A stretch of DNA of 64,000 nt from Rhizomys pruinosus. Lineage: Eukaryota > Chordata > Mammalia > Rodentia > Spalacidae. Below the pieces are notes generated by a model. It saw nothing but the letters and a program-made list of their open reading frames with translations. It searched no databases and had not been told where the DNA came from. Of this stretch, positions 33,627 through 44,645 are shown piece by piece. The position numbers and the translations under genes were made by a program. The stretch is from NCBI GenBank assembly GCA_009823505.1, contig VZQC01006705.1:101355-165354 (forward strand). Direction: 5' to 3'. Positions within the stretch are counted from its first letter, which is position 1, and every line of letters begins with the position of its first letter.

Positions 33627-34155
33627 AATAAGAGACTGCAGAGTTCGTGTCCCTGGATAGGACTCCATGTTAAACCTCACCTACCCACGGCCCAAGGACC
33701 ATTGTGGAAGAGGGATGGAAAGATCGTAAGAGCCAGGGCTGGTTCATGAACACAAGAAAACAGAGGCTTTCAGGCCTCTGGGAAGTTGCTCATGTGACTT
33801 GCAGCAATGGTGACTGTGCCCACAAGGTCGATGCTGACTCCGTCAAACAAAACCCAGCATAAAACCGGGAAAGTGGACAGCAGGCTCCAACTTTAGCTGA
33901 GGAACTATTGGCAACTGATTACTGTGAGTTGAGAGAAAGAGTAGATCTTCTTTAAGGGAGTGACTCTAGTGGATGAACTTGAGCCAAGGGACATCTGGGT
34001 ACAAATGCTTGCCCACTTGGGACTTAATGCACATGACAGAGTGCATGAAATCCAGTGGTGGGGCCAGGGGTTATGGGGGGCAAGGATGGGGGAGGGAGTC
34101 TAGATTTGATTAAGACCTATTATATAAAATGCACAAAAACTCAATAAAATATTCA
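33627..34155 (+). mobile_element. LINE-1 3' UTR fragment
   Basis: This segment aligns block by block with the 3' UTR of the LINE-1 at about 21970-22475 (actgcagagttcgtgtccct, ggaccattgtggaagaggga, gaccgggaaagtggacagca-like blocks). It is a 5'-truncated insertion carrying only 3' UTR and tail. Confidence 0.85.
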
Positions 34156-34159
34156 TTAA

Positions 34160-34545
34160 AATAATAATAAATGGTTTAAAAAAGATACTTTCCAGTAAAT
34201 GAGAAAGTGAATAACTAATTAAAAGACAACAAATCAAGTTTGTAGACTGGTGGTCTCAACTGTGCTAAATGTAGGAACTAGCTGATATACTTTAGTACTA
34301 CTGACTATACACTATTACGTGATTTGGGCATATGGCTCAGAAGGGGTTGAAAGAACAAAGTGACAGTCATACAACCAAAATCATCCCATTTCCTGCTGCT
34401 CATTCACCTGAGCTCAGCCCCTTAGTGCTAAAAGTTATGAAAATACGCAGTTGAAGTAGAACTGATGTTAAACTCTGTATTATCTTAACAGTAAGTGATC
34501 TCGGATACATGAACCAAACATTCTTAAAAGTCAATTTTCACTGTG
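34160..34545. other. Low-repeat sequence
   Basis: No element or coding similarity is recognised. Confidence 0.35.
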
Positions 34546-34547
34546 TG

Positions 34548-34630
34548 ACATCAATGTTATCTGAAAACAACTGTGCTATTATATTGTAGAATCCCTTAAA
34601 AAATAAAGGAAAAAAAAGAAAAAAAAGTCA
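34548..34630 (+). repeat. Short repeat shared with 10765-10842
   Basis: The stretch catcaatgttatctgaaaac, then ctgtgctattatattgtaga and an A-rich end, is nearly the same as the end of the ERV-like repeat at 10.5 kb. It is a 3'-end fragment of an unnamed retroelement. Confidence 0.6.
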
Positions 34631-34729
34631 ATTTTCTGTGAAATTTTACATCTTCGTATTAAACAATATTTTTTTAAATCTGAAATTGTCTGATTAATTG
34701 TGTGCTATATTGTTAGTATAATAACTTAA

Positions 34730-36194
34730 TCCAGAAATAATTTTTATTTATTTATTTATTTCACAGAAAAATCTTTATTCATCCAAGAAACCAAGAGGTA
34801 AAATATTTCCTTTGGAAACTTTTCTTATTTTTCTTTCTAACTGGTTTATAGCTAAGATGGCACTTCTATTATAAAAACAAACCTGAAACTATGGCATCAT
34901 GATTTTTTTTTCGGTCTTTTTGAGACAGGGTCCCCCTGTAGCCCCAGCTGTCCTGGAACTCACTATGTAGACCAGGCTGGCCTTGAACTCACAGAGATTC
35001 CCCCTAATTCTACCTCCCAAGTGTTAGGATTAAACGCATGTGCCACCACACCCGGCATATCACAAATATCTTATAGGCCAGTTGTCAACTGGTTTCTGTG
35101 GAGAATTGGTGCTGGGACCACTACAGATGCCAAACCTGACATGGCTGATGTGCTTCATATACACAGTATTCCCATACGACCTAAACATGCCTTCCTGCAC
35201 ACTTTTACATAACTTTTGCTGAGATTGTCTTCTGTTCAACACCCAGGTGTTTGTGGAAGAAAGTCTGGAGTTGCTGCCATGCATCCACCTGCACCATGGC
35301 ATGAGCCCTGGCCTCTCGTCCCCAGAGGACAGGACCACCTGCCACGGTGTGCAGGGATGCCTTAGACAAGGGGAAGTAAGGGGACTCGATGTAGTGCCCG
35401 GTCTCTGGGTAGGAGATGATCTGGGGCTTTTCCTTCCCGTGGGCCCGTAAGCGTTTGGAAGCCTCATTGGCATAGAACTCGCTCTTCCAGTTGTGGTCAT
35501 CCTGACCTACTAGGAACAGAAAGGAGGTGTCAGACCTCTCCAAGGGGATCAAGCTCTTCTGGTCAGGTCCTTCAAAGGGATTGTTCAAAACATCAATGAT
35601 GGCCTGGAGGCCATCTTTAGTCACCTTGATTGAGTTCTGTTTGTGCCTACTGAGCAGAATGTCATCCTTATACTGTAAGGTTCCCCCAACAACTGGATAT
35701 AGAGCCATTGATTATGACAGCAGCTGTAGTGCCCTACAGGAAAGAGGCCATGAAAACACAGAGTTCACCTCCTTTGGAAATACTGACCAGCCCAACTCCT
35801 GGAGCTTTTACCTGAGGGTGACTGAGCAAGGAGTTCATGGCTTCTTCAAAGGACTCCAGGTGGAGGCTTTCCAGGCCCTTGGGGAGGTCGTCGTAGTTAT
35901 AGTAAGCCAGAGCCATGGCAGCCAAACCTTTCCCAGCCAGCAGACTTGCACGGTACTCCAGACGGCCACCTCCAGCACCAACAAGGTCTATGATCCCAGG
36001 AGAGGGGCCAGGTCCTTCCAGTATTGGTCCTGCGATGACTTTCTGATAAGGACAGCACCGGACCATGAACTGAAAGTTGGCAAGGCTTTTCCAGTGACCC
36101 CTGACCTCTAGGTCTGGTGGGGAGTCTGGGACCAGGGAGAAGGGCCAGGGCACTGGCCCTGGGAAGCACCACTCACCTCCAGAAATAATTTTTA
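34730..36194 (-). pseudogene. Processed pseudogene of a type-I acyl-CoA thioesterase
   Basis: The reverse strand encodes most of the C-terminal alpha/beta-hydrolase domain of the Acot (Acot1-6/BAAT) family, which hydrolyses acyl-CoA to fatty acid and CoA. Frame 35734-36153 shows [36 protein letters not shown] and the nucleophile motif SISKGGEL; frame 35205-35708 shows LVGQDDHNWKSEFYANEA and ETGHYIE, holding the Asp and His of the triad. A TAG stop (35734-35736) replaces a conserved lysine codon, and a frameshift follows near 35700. The exons are joined without introns. A 17-bp duplication, tccagaaataattttta, flanks it (34730-34746, 36178-36194), with an A-rich tail (34747-34761) and AATAAA signal (34774-34779). 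The N-terminal domain is largely missing. A B1 lies in the 3' UTR. The exact paralogue cannot be told by eye. Confidence 0.93.
34903..35058 (-). mobile_element. B1 SINE in the retrocopy 3' UTR
   Basis: A complete reverse-strand B1 (gagacagggtccccctgtag, gtgttaggattaaacgcatg) lying between the poly(A) signal and the stop codon of the thioesterase retrocopy. It either entered after retroposition or was already in the parent mRNA. Confidence 0.93.
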
Positions 36195-36344
36195 AAAACA
36201 GATTTTATGGCAATGGACAATTAAAATTTCTTAATTTAATCAGAGTATAACATGTTGCATTAAGATAAAATTCTTATAAGTTTAATATGAAATTAAATAG
36301 TTTAAATTTTGAACCCTTAAGGAAGAATACTTTCATGTAGGTTT

Positions 36345-36475
36345 TTGTTCTGTTCTGTTTCTTGTTTTTTAGACAGGGTCTCACTGTATTGCCCGGACTA
36401 TCCTGGAACTCATAATCCTGCCTCAGCCTCCCAAGCAGCTGGGACCATAAGCATATGTCACCACCCCAGTTTGTA
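36345..36475 (-). mobile_element. Old B1-type SINE
   Basis: The reverse strand gives a diverged B1 (agacagggtctcactgtatt, ctcagcctcccaagcagctg). Confidence 0.72.
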
Positions 36476-36479
36476 TAGT

Positions 36480-37165
36480 TTTTAAAACTAATGATGACAG
36501 CAATAAAGGTATCGTTCAAATTCTACTGAAAAATCTCAAAGGAGTTTGTTTTAAATGTGACTTTTTTTTTAAAAAAAATGACATTTTATATAGACATGAG
36601 AAGTATGATGACCCTAGAAATGTCATCCTTTTAAAGTTGGGAGGAAAACTCTTAGGTATTCTTTAAAAATATGGATGATGTAATCACTTCTCAGGCTTTT
36701 GACTAAGAGCAAGGATAAAAATATGGATTATATGATAGTATTTTTCAATACTAAAGGGACACAACTGAGGTTTATTAACCACTTCCTGAATGTGTCTCTG
36801 TCATGATCATCTGTATTTGAAATAAAATTATACTCAGTGAAATTTAAAATGTGATTATGATGAGATGTTAGTTTATCAGTGAGTTGAGTGAGATGGTCTC
36901 AAACTCTTGGCTTGATCTCTCATGAGTGATACGATCCAGGGATAATTCATCTCACAAGCCTCGTTTTCTACTTCAAAGAGAAGCTAGAAGCTACTGATGG
37001 GAGATCTGCTCGGCTTCCTGCCTGCCTGTCAGCTGCTGGGTAATGACAGTGCTTCCCAAGACTAACTGCGGCCCCTGCTCCCCTTTCCATCCCTTACTTC
37101 TTTCTCAAGAGCTCCACACCATCAATTATCCTTCTCTCTCTTACATTCAACCCTTGCAACTCTAC
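36480..37165. other. Low-repeat sequence
   Basis: No element is recognised. There is a tract of T then A at 36560-36578. Confidence 0.35.
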
Positions 37166-37174
37166 TAGGTTACT

Positions 37175-37305
37175 TGTGTTTTTGTTGCTGATTTTTGTGA
37201 GACAGTTCTCATTGCATAGGCCAGGCTGACCTCACTCTCAATATTCTCTTATACTTGACTTTCAAGGGCTGAGATTATACGCGTTCACCATCACATCTAG
37301 CTTCC
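37175..37305 (-). mobile_element. Old B1-type SINE
   Basis: The reverse strand gives a diverged B1 (gtgagacagttctcattgca, ggctgagattatacgcgttc). Confidence 0.68.
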
Positions 37306-37360
37306 ATTGGGTTTTAACATTTAGCATTTAGAAAGGTCACGTCATATTAAAATCAGGAAA

Positions 37361-37565
37361 ACAGGGCCAGTAAGATGCCTCAGCAGGTAAAGGCGCCTGT
37401 CGCCAAACCTGGGGACTTGAATTTGATCCACAGAACCTACTTAGTGGAAGGAGAGCACTGATTGCCTTAAGTTGTCCTCTGACCTCCACACATACTGTGC
37501 ATCTGCATGCGTACGCACATACACTAATAAAATAAATAAATACATAAATACATAAATAAATATTA
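37361..37565 (+). mobile_element. B3-type SINE
   Basis: The plus strand reads ggccagtaagatgcctcagc, aggcgcctgtcgccaaacct and aagttgtcctctgacctcca, with an AAATA-rich tail. This is a good B3 match. Confidence 0.88.
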
Positions 37566-37580
37566 AAAATTAAAAATCAT

Positions 37581-37800
37581 AGGGCTGGAGGGCTGGCTTA
37601 GTAGTTAAGTGTACTGGCTTCTCTTGCAGAAGACCTGGGTTCAGTTCCCAGCACCCACAGGGCAGCTAACAAACACCCATAACTCCATTTCCAAGTGCTC
37701 TGATGCCCTCTTCTGGTCTATGCAGGCATGCATGCACATGGTACACTTAAATACATGCAGACAGAATACTTATACACATAAAATTAAATAAAAAATTAAA
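37581..37800 (+). mobile_element. Older B2 SINE
   Basis: The plus strand reads agggctggagggctggctta and ttcagttcccagcacccaca, with a gatgccctcttctgg body and an AT-rich tail. It lacks the long-form duplication and is closer to ancestral B2. Confidence 0.88.
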
Positions 37801-38225
37801 ATCAGGAAAGCAGTCTGTGGAGAAGCAAGCTTTCTTATAATTTGCTGCAAGGAATAGAAACTGGCATTTTCTTTCTATAGAGAAAGTTAGTAAAAGGAGC
37901 CAAAGATTTTAGAAGTGAATGTGCAATTTGGTTTGTTAATTTGGATCATAGACCTGTATCCTTAGGAAGTAATGCTAGTGTATATGACTGTATGTATGCC
38001 TAGTTTGCCTGTAACTTTCTTGAGTGGCAGAAACTTAGAGGCAGCATGAAAATGAAAGCTAATGGTATAAACTAATGGTTTGGGGTTACATGCATGCATA
38101 CATAACATATTTCACAGTAAGAAAATATGTTGCAGATGCATTTCCTTGTTTTTAATGTTGAAAAGTTACTTCCATATAAGCACACATAAGAAAAATTTAT
38201 TGGAAGCTTATAAAAAAATATCACA
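37801..38225. other. Low-repeat sequence
   Basis: Nothing recognised. Confidence 0.35.
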
Positions 38226-38227
38226 AA

Positions 38228-38350
38228 TGCTGGGTATGGCAGAGATAGGTGAATCTCTGTGAGACTGAGGCCAGCCTGGTCTACATAGTGGGTTTCAGGC
38301 CAGCTGTGTCTACAGGGAGACCCTGTCTCAAAAGGTAGAAAACCAAAAAC
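38228..38350 (+). mobile_element. B1 SINE with internal deletion
   Basis: The plus strand reads tgctgggtatggcagagata, ggccagcctggtctacatag and agggagaccctgtctcaaaa. The ttaatcctagcact block is missing. Confidence 0.87.
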
Positions 38351-38580
38351 CATATCACAAAAGATCCACAAATATTCACCATATGTGAACATGTTTCTTC
38401 ATTTTAAATTGTAGCGGTTTTTAAACTTGTTGTTAAAGAATTTCTCAGTAAATTTCTTTGGTAAACTTTTCATGTCTTCTAATTATTTTGGTGAAAATTT
38501 CCAAAATTTGTCATAGTTCAGAATTAAATTGTTTTCTTTTTTTTTGTACTGTAGTAAAATACTTGAAGCTGAGTAACTTT

Positions 38581-38804
38581 CTTTTTTTCTTTTTATTGTT
38601 TTTTATGTGTATGAATGTACTGTCTGAATGTAGGTTTGTGCACCTGTGTCATACAATGTCACGGAGGTGAGAAGAGGGCGTCAGATTACCCTGGAACTGG
38701 AGTTAAAGATGGTTCTCGGCTTCCATGTAGGTGCTGGGGATCGAACCTGGGTCCTCTGCAAGAGCAGTCAGCGCTCTTAACCACTAGGCCATCTCTCCAG
38801 CCCA
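38581..38804 (-). mobile_element. B2 SINE, short form
   Basis: A complete reverse-strand B2 flanked by the perfect 15-bp aagctgagtaacttt at 38566-38580 and 38805-38819. Confidence 0.96.
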
Positions 38805-38820
38805 AAGCTGAGTAACTTTA

Positions 38821-39610
38821 TAAGGAAAGGAAGTCTCTTAGATTACAGTTATGGAAGTTCAAAGCCTTGTTATCAGAGTTGAGGTTGTGCAGATATCATA
38901 CAGCAAGAGATAAGAAATCCCCCCCCCCACCACCACAAAGACCGGTATTCAATCATGGGGTTCTATCTTGCTGGCCTTATTTAGTCTTACACATCTCTCA
39001 AAGAGCTCTTAAGTGCCATAATATAATTAAGCTTAACTTTTGATATCTCACAGTGGGATTACATTTCAACACATAAACCCATAGAGTACGTCCTCAAAAC
39101 ACATAAGAGCAGGGATTTTCCTGTGCCATCTGGATGCAATATGCATCTTGAACCCCTCTTGTGTATTTCTGCATATAAGCTATAGATTATAAATAAACAA
39201 TGAAACATTATCATTGTAAAGAAGAATTAAACAAACAAAAAAACCAATGGTATAACTTGAGTTCTTCCTCCTTCAAAGTAACTTCATAGATAATTGGAAA
39301 CCCTTTGAATTAACATTCACATATAATACAATGTTTATTAAAAGATAAGTGATAAATCATGCCAATTGAAGCTTAATATATTATTAAAATGCAACAATGT
39401 ATAAAGATAAATAACCAATCTTTAAAAATCTCAATAGTAACTACAGTTATTATTTTGATTATTAAACACACAAAAGAAAGAGTATCTCCTGACTGTCCTT
39501 GTTTAGAATTCCTGATACATGGTAATAAAAAGCAGGCCAGTGCCCTACTGTTTCATTCCTGTTTAAAATTCTCAATAAATACATATAAATTAAACAACTT
39601 GTATTTTAAA
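38821..39610. other. Low-repeat sequence
   Basis: No repeat family is recognised. The open frame at 39389-39652 runs into the TG microsatellite and has no known domain. Confidence 0.35.
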
Positions 39611-39613
39611 AGT

Positions 39614-39615
39614 GA

Positions 39616-39648
<33 letters not shown>
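39614..39648. repeat. (TG)n microsatellite
   Basis: About 15 TG units with one ATG interruption, abutting an old B2. Confidence 0.96.
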
Positions 39649-39788
39649 ATAGGCCAGAAGAGGGCATTGGGTCCCCTGGAGCTGGAGTTAAAGGGGATTG
39701 TAAGCTGCTCAATGTAGGTTCTGGGAGCTGAACTCTGGTCTTTTGAAGAGCAGCAAGCACTTAACTGTGGAGCCCCAACATCATGCAT
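39649..39788 (-). mobile_element. Old B2-type SINE
   Basis: The reverse strand gives a diverged B2 body and head (ccagaagagggcattgggtc, gggagctgaactctggtctt). Confidence 0.78.
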
Positions 39789-39805
39789 CAACTGAGTCTG
39801 CTACA

Positions 39806-40165
39806 GTTTGGATCCCAAGTGTCTCTCAAGGCCATGTGTTGAAGGTTTGGTCCCAGTCTGTGGTGCAGTTGAGAGGCTGTGGAAACTTTAAGAGGTGAGC
39901 CCTAGTGGAAGAAAGTTGCATCACTGAGGACATGCCTTTGAAGGGGCTTCTAGGACCCTGGACCAGTCCTTCCTCTCTTTGCTTCCAGAAGCTGTGAGGT
40001 GAGCAGCTTCCTGCCCCAAGCTCTCCCCCTTGACGTGTCTTCCACAGGCTCAATGGCAACAGCTCCCAGTGACCACGGACTGAAACTTCTGAATCTGTGA
40101 ACTAAAATAAAGCTTTTTTTCCAAGTTGATTTATTTTAGGAATTTGTGACAGAAAACCAACCAAC
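39806..40165 (+). mobile_element. MaLR-type LTR
   Basis: The plus strand runs gctacagtttggatcccaag, gaaactttaagaggtgagcc and gaccctggaccagtccttcc, and ends with a poly(A)-signal region (aactaaaataaagc). About 360 bp, no internal region. Confidence 0.7.
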
Positions 40166-40529
40166 ATAGGTTCAAAAAAGAAATTATAAGAGAAATTAGA
40201 GAATACTTTTTAAAAAATATGAAAATATGCCAAAATTTATGGGATGCAATAAAAATGATGGTAAGAAGGAAATTTCTAGATATAAGTGCATACATTAAGA
40301 GGATTAATATATGAAATGGATATTGTGACTATATGAAGGAACTAGAAAAAAACGAAACCCCAAGTTAACACAATGATGGAAATATTACTCGAAGTGACAT
40401 AAAGAATCAAAGAAGTCCCTGTCTAAATCCCAACACTTTTGCAGAAATGGAGAAAATCCATGCTAAAACTCATATGGAGTTTCAGAGTCTCAATTAGCCA
40501 CAAAAATAAATCTTCAGAAAGAGCCAAGT

Positions 40530-40612
40530 CAGAAGAAGATGTAGCTAATTGGGAGAGCACCTGCCTGGCACAAGCAAGGTCCTAGGTTCAATCCCCAGCA
40601 CTGCCAAAGGGA
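40530..40612 (+). mobile_element. ID-type SINE
   Basis: The plus strand reads gtagctaattgggagagcac, then ctgcctggcacaagcaaggt and a B-box ggttcaatccccagcactgc. This is the tRNA-Ala/BC1-derived ID pattern. Confidence 0.83.
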
Positions 40613-40921
40613 AGGACCATGATCAAAATTCATGGCACACATGTGTAAAACTGCCAAATAATCAACAAAAATAACACTTAAAAATTAAATAATAAAATAA
40701 AAACCCAAGGACAAAGTCAGAGGACTCATCCCTACTTGTTTCAATAGTCACTACAAAGTGATCGTCACAGAGATAGGTGATCTGCAGTAATGACAGTAGA
40801 GGAACCAGAAATAACTCTACCTGTGTATGTCAAATGATTTCCAACATGAATGCCAAGACAAATCTAATGGGAGAAGGATGGCATTTTCAACAAGTTGTTG
40901 GTGATAAGAAAACTGTACACA

Positions 40922-41133
40922 CAGGCTAGAGAGATGGCCTAGCGGTTAAGAGCGCTGACTGCTCTTGCAGAGGACCCGGGTTCGATCCCCAGCACCCACA
41001 TGGTGGCTGAGAACCGTCTTTAACTCCAGTTCCAGGGGAATCCGACACCCTCTTCTGACCTCCGTCACATTGCACGACAAGGGTGCACAAACCTACATGC
41101 AGACAGTACATTCATACACATAAAAAAAAAGAA
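40922..41133 (+). mobile_element. B2 SINE, short form
   Basis: A complete plus-strand B2 flanked by agaaaactgtacaca at 40907-40921 and 41134-41148. Confidence 0.95.
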
Positions 41134-41484
41134 AGAAAACTGTACACATGCAAAGGAATGAAGATGGATCCCTATCCTATACCATATGCAAATAAAAACT
41201 CAAAGTGGGCTAAGGATCTAACCAGCAGGCCTACATCAAAGTAAAATTGTTAGAAGAAAGCAGAGGGAACAATATTTATGATATCAAATTTGACCAAAGA
41301 TTATTAGATATGATATGACAGATAAAAATAATAGCAACAAAATACTACCAGCAACAAAAACTAATAGATAAACTGGATTTTGACCAACACAAAATCTTTC
41401 GTGCACCCAGGCACTCTCTCAAATGTGAAGACAAAAGCACAGATAGAAGAAAATAATGGCCAATCAGGAATCTGATGAGGAATT

Positions 41485-41828
41485 TGAAGATCATGGATGG
41501 TTGGAATGCTTACATTTTCTTCAAATTCCTATGTTAGATTCTATCATCAAAGGAGGTAGGATTGAGAGGCTGGGCCTTCAGAAGGTGCCTAGGTCAAAAT
41601 GGTAGAGGCTTTTTGAATGGAATTAGGCCCAGTAGAAGTCCAAGCCAGCTCTCCTCTCCCCACCTTCTTCCACCATGTGGACGGAGCGTGAAGGCCCCTG
41701 TGATCAATAGCACTGGGTCTGCCAGTGCCTTGATCTGAGGCTTCCCAAGCTACAGATCTGTGAAAAATAGAATTCTGTTGCTTACAAGCTAGCAAATTTA
41801 TGATATTTTACTATAGAGACTAAATAGA
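41485..41828 (+). mobile_element. Old MaLR-type LTR (MLT1/MST-like)
   Basis: The plus strand has the ordered MaLR blocks ttccaccatgtggacgg, gtgccttgatctgaggcttc, caagctacagatctgtgaaa and ttttactatagagactaaat. It lies inside the ancient LINE-1. Confidence 0.68.
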
Positions 41829-42144
41829 TGAAGAAAGAATGAATACTGGTATTATATAAATGATTCTTACAATTCAACACCCCAAATCCACATTAATTCA
41901 ATAATGGACCAATGATTTATACAGAAAAAATTCTCCAGAGAAGATATGCTAATAAGGACAGGAGAAGATGCTGAGCATCATAAAGTACCAAGGAAATGCA
42001 AGTTAAAACTAAGAGAGGCCACTCACATCCATTAAAACGGCCACTCAATTGTATACTTGAGGTAATTAAAATGATGAACTCTGTGTTGTATATATTTTAC
42101 CACAGCAAAGATGATTTTTATAATAGTGTCTATATGAATCATTA

Positions 42145-42975
42145 CATATCATAGACTATTAAATAAACGCAGTGTTTCAGACTGATACTACAAAGGCAAC
42201 ATGTGTAGTAGCTGGATTGACAGTTACTATTCATGGCTTGACGTGAGTAAAAGGGCAGAAACTACAGATTCTCTAGGGATCTAAGAACTAGATGTGAAGG
42301 GAAGGTTCCCTCACCCCACCAGCAGGAAACCTCTACTAAAAGCCTCTGCTAAACAAAGCCCTCATTTCCAACAAGGTAGCAAAATTGTCAAAGAGTCCCC
42401 ATGTAGAGAAAGGCCAAAATGTGAGCAGCTCTAAGCACAGCCCCCGTTTGCAGTCCCAAGTGCAGGGTGTTAAAGATCTAGCTGGGGAATTGGGTCTGAT
42501 GCTTCTGTTAATACAAAGTGTATCTTCGGGTATCATTTCTAGCAGTAAATTCTTTTAATACAGAAACAACATGCAGAATTCTAAAATATAGTGCAGATAA
42601 CTGAGCAGCTGCCCCATGGGTGGGACCCTAGTGTCCCCTTAGCCTAATTTTTCCTTTGCTGCTTTAGAACTTGGTTTTAGGAGTGTGGTCTGAGAAACAA
42701 TCTATTAACTACTAATTAACATGTATTTAAATGCTTTCTGTTTCCCTTTTACTGACTTTTAGTTAAAAAAAAAGTTTGTCAGTACAAAGCATTTGTATTT
42801 ATTTAATTGGTGAAGATCATTTTTCACTCCTATTTGACAATTAGCTTCCACTGGAAGTCTAAACAGTGTGTTTTCATTCACTTATGGATTTGGGGAATAC
42901 CTTTGAAGATACCTCCGAGTTGCCACAGTGTCTCAGTTTATTTTCTCAGTGTCTCATTTATTTTCTCAGGTTTGA
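42145..42975. other. Low-repeat sequence
   Basis: Nothing recognised. AT-rich with ATTAA motifs near 42705-42810. It could include conserved non-coding DNA. Confidence 0.35.
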
Positions 42976-42984
42976 TGGAAGCAT

Positions 42985-43138
42985 GAGGGACAGGATTGGG
43001 AGCCAGCAGATCAGATTCTGGTCCTAGGCTGTGAACCCACCAACAGTGTACCTTGAACAAGCTCAGTTTTCCCATCTCTAAATTGAAATGGTTGGATTAT
43101 ATATCTCTAGGTTTTCCAGTTCCCTATAGCATTCTACC
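42985..43138 (+). mobile_element. MIR SINE
   Basis: The order attgggagccagcagatcag, taccttgaacaagctcag, ttttcccatctctaaattga and ggttggattatatatctcta follows the MIR consensus. Confidence 0.78.
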
Positions 43139-43454
43139 AGGAGTGGGTGGGTGATCCCAGTAATCTATGTGCCACAGATATCCTAATGATCATGGTTAAA
43201 GCTGGTAAGATTTCCAGAACAACCAACAGACTACTTATTTGGATTGTTAGAAGAAGAACTAACATCAAAATACTCTCAGCTCTTGTGTGAATAATCCACA
43301 GAACAGCAAGCCCAAATCCCATGAGCCACATTTTTATTTTAAGGAGGAAAAAAGTGCTCACATTAAGATTGTGAGATTTGCTAGTCAAGTTTATCAAAGA
43401 TGGAATGCTTCTGTCAGTTTCCACATTTACAGAGATTATTCCCTCATGTGCTGT

Positions 43455-43636
43455 ATTAGTCATTTTTCTGTTGCTGTGATAAAGCCACCATGACCAAGGG
43501 AACTTATAAAAGGAAGAGTTTATTTGAGCTTATGATTGATGGTTCCAGGGAATTAGAGTCCATTGTGGTGGGGTGGCATGGTAGCTGGGGCTGGAGCAGA
43601 AAGCTGAGGTTCACATCTCCAATGAGCACAGGAAGG

Positions 43637-43683
<47 letters not shown>

Positions 43684-43852
43684 GAGACTTCGAGGCTTGT
43701 TAAACTCACTAAGCCTGCCCTCAATGATGTACTTCCTCCAGCATGGCTACATCTTCTAAGACTTCCCAAAACAGCACCACCAACTGGGGACAAAATGTCT
43801 GAGTACTTGGAGCCTATGGGGGCCATTATCATTCAAACCACCACGTGTACCA
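43455..43852 (-). mobile_element. MaLR-type LTR, left arm of an inverted pair
   Basis: The reverse complement begins with ggtttgaatgataatggccc and ends with gtcttag-type MaLR end blocks (ttatcacagcaacagaaaaa). It holds a (GA)n tract at 43636-43682. The same subfamily lies in opposite orientation at 44075-44645. Confidence 0.7.
43636..43682. repeat. (GA)n microsatellite
   Basis: About 23 GA units inside the LTR, matching the TC-rich part known in such LTRs. Confidence 0.97.
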
Positions 43853-44074
43853 ACAATTTTACATCTTTTTACTCTTTTCTATGCATGAGCATCTAAAATA
43901 GTTTTACGTATTTCTCTGCTTTCTTAAGCAAAGCAGTTAAATATAATTTAGTAATTTATTAATGGCTGAGAGTTATCTTTTTTGGGATATGTAAAGAAGT
44001 TTGTCCCTTTGATGAGTTGCCCAAAATGTTCTACTTTTTAAAATAGTTGGTCTTTGTTTATAAAAGGTTTTGGC

Positions 44075-44645
44075 TCTGAGGTAGTTTGAGAATGTCCCCC
44101 ATAGGCTCCAAGTATTCAGACATTTTGTCCCCAGTTGGTGGTGCTGTTTTGGGAGGTCTTAGAAAGTGTGGCCTGGCCGGGTGTGGTGGTGCACGCCTTT
44201 AATCCTAGCACTTGGGAGGCAGAGGCAGGCGGATCTTTGTGAGTTCAAGGCCAGCCTGGTCTACAGAGTGAGTTCCAGGACAGCTGGGACTACAGGGAGA
44301 CCCTGTCTCGAAAAAGACCAAAAAATCCCCACCCCCCCAAAAACGCAAAACAAAACAAAACAAAACAAAACAAAACAAAACAGAAAGTGTGGCCTTGCTG
44401 GAGGAAGCAGGTCATTGGAGGCAGGCCCAGAGAGTTCAAAAAGCCTTGCCAATCTCAGGTCTCTGCTTCCTGTGCCTGCGAAGCTCAGCTTTCTGCTGCT
44501 GCACGGCCACCTTCTGCCACCATGCCTCCCCACCATGATGGACTCGAAATCTCCTAGAACCATAAGGTCAAATAAACTCTTTCTTTTATAAGTTCTCTTG
44601 GTCATGGTGGTTCTACCACAGCGACAGAAGAGGCTAATCCAGGCT
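44075..44645 (+). mobile_element. MaLR-type LTR, right arm, split by B1
   Basis: The plus strand reads gaatgtcccccataggctcc, cagttggtggtgctgttttg, then after a B1 (44172-44382) ggccttgctggaggaagcag and an aaataaactctttc end. The target duplication agaaagtgtggcct flanks the B1 (about 44161-44174 and 44383-44396). Confidence 0.72.
44175..44382 (+). mobile_element. B1 SINE with (AAAAC)n tail
   Basis: A complete plus-strand B1 (ggtgtggtggtgcacgcct through gaccctgtctcgaaaaagac) ending in about eight CAAAA units. It is flanked by an approximately 14-bp agaaagtgtggcct duplication, so the insertion is recent. Confidence 0.96.

Larger units (their letters stand above)
40166..42140 (+). mobile_element. 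Ancient LINE-1 ORF2 3' half and 3' UTR (L1M-type)
   Basis: The plus strand follows old mammalian LINE-1 ORF2: gaaattagagaatacttttt and aaatttatgggatgcaat near 40190-40250, tgctaaaactcatatggagt near 40460, tcaaagtgggctaaggatct near 41200, and a 3' UTR-like caattgtatacttgaggtaa near 42046. It is cut by an ID element (40530), a B2 (40922) and a MaLR LTR (41485). No coding frame survives. It marks old DNA that later insertions entered. Confidence 0.78.

Noticed and set aside
35247..36111. Plus-strand frames across the thioesterase region, up to 194 codons
   Set aside because: They are antisense shadows of the Acot-type retrocopy, whose real similarity is on the minus strand.
36170..36177. AGGTGAGT on the minus strand, which looks like a splice donor
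   Set aside because: It lies at the very 5' edge of a processed retrocopy next to its target duplication, with no exon or acceptor partner.
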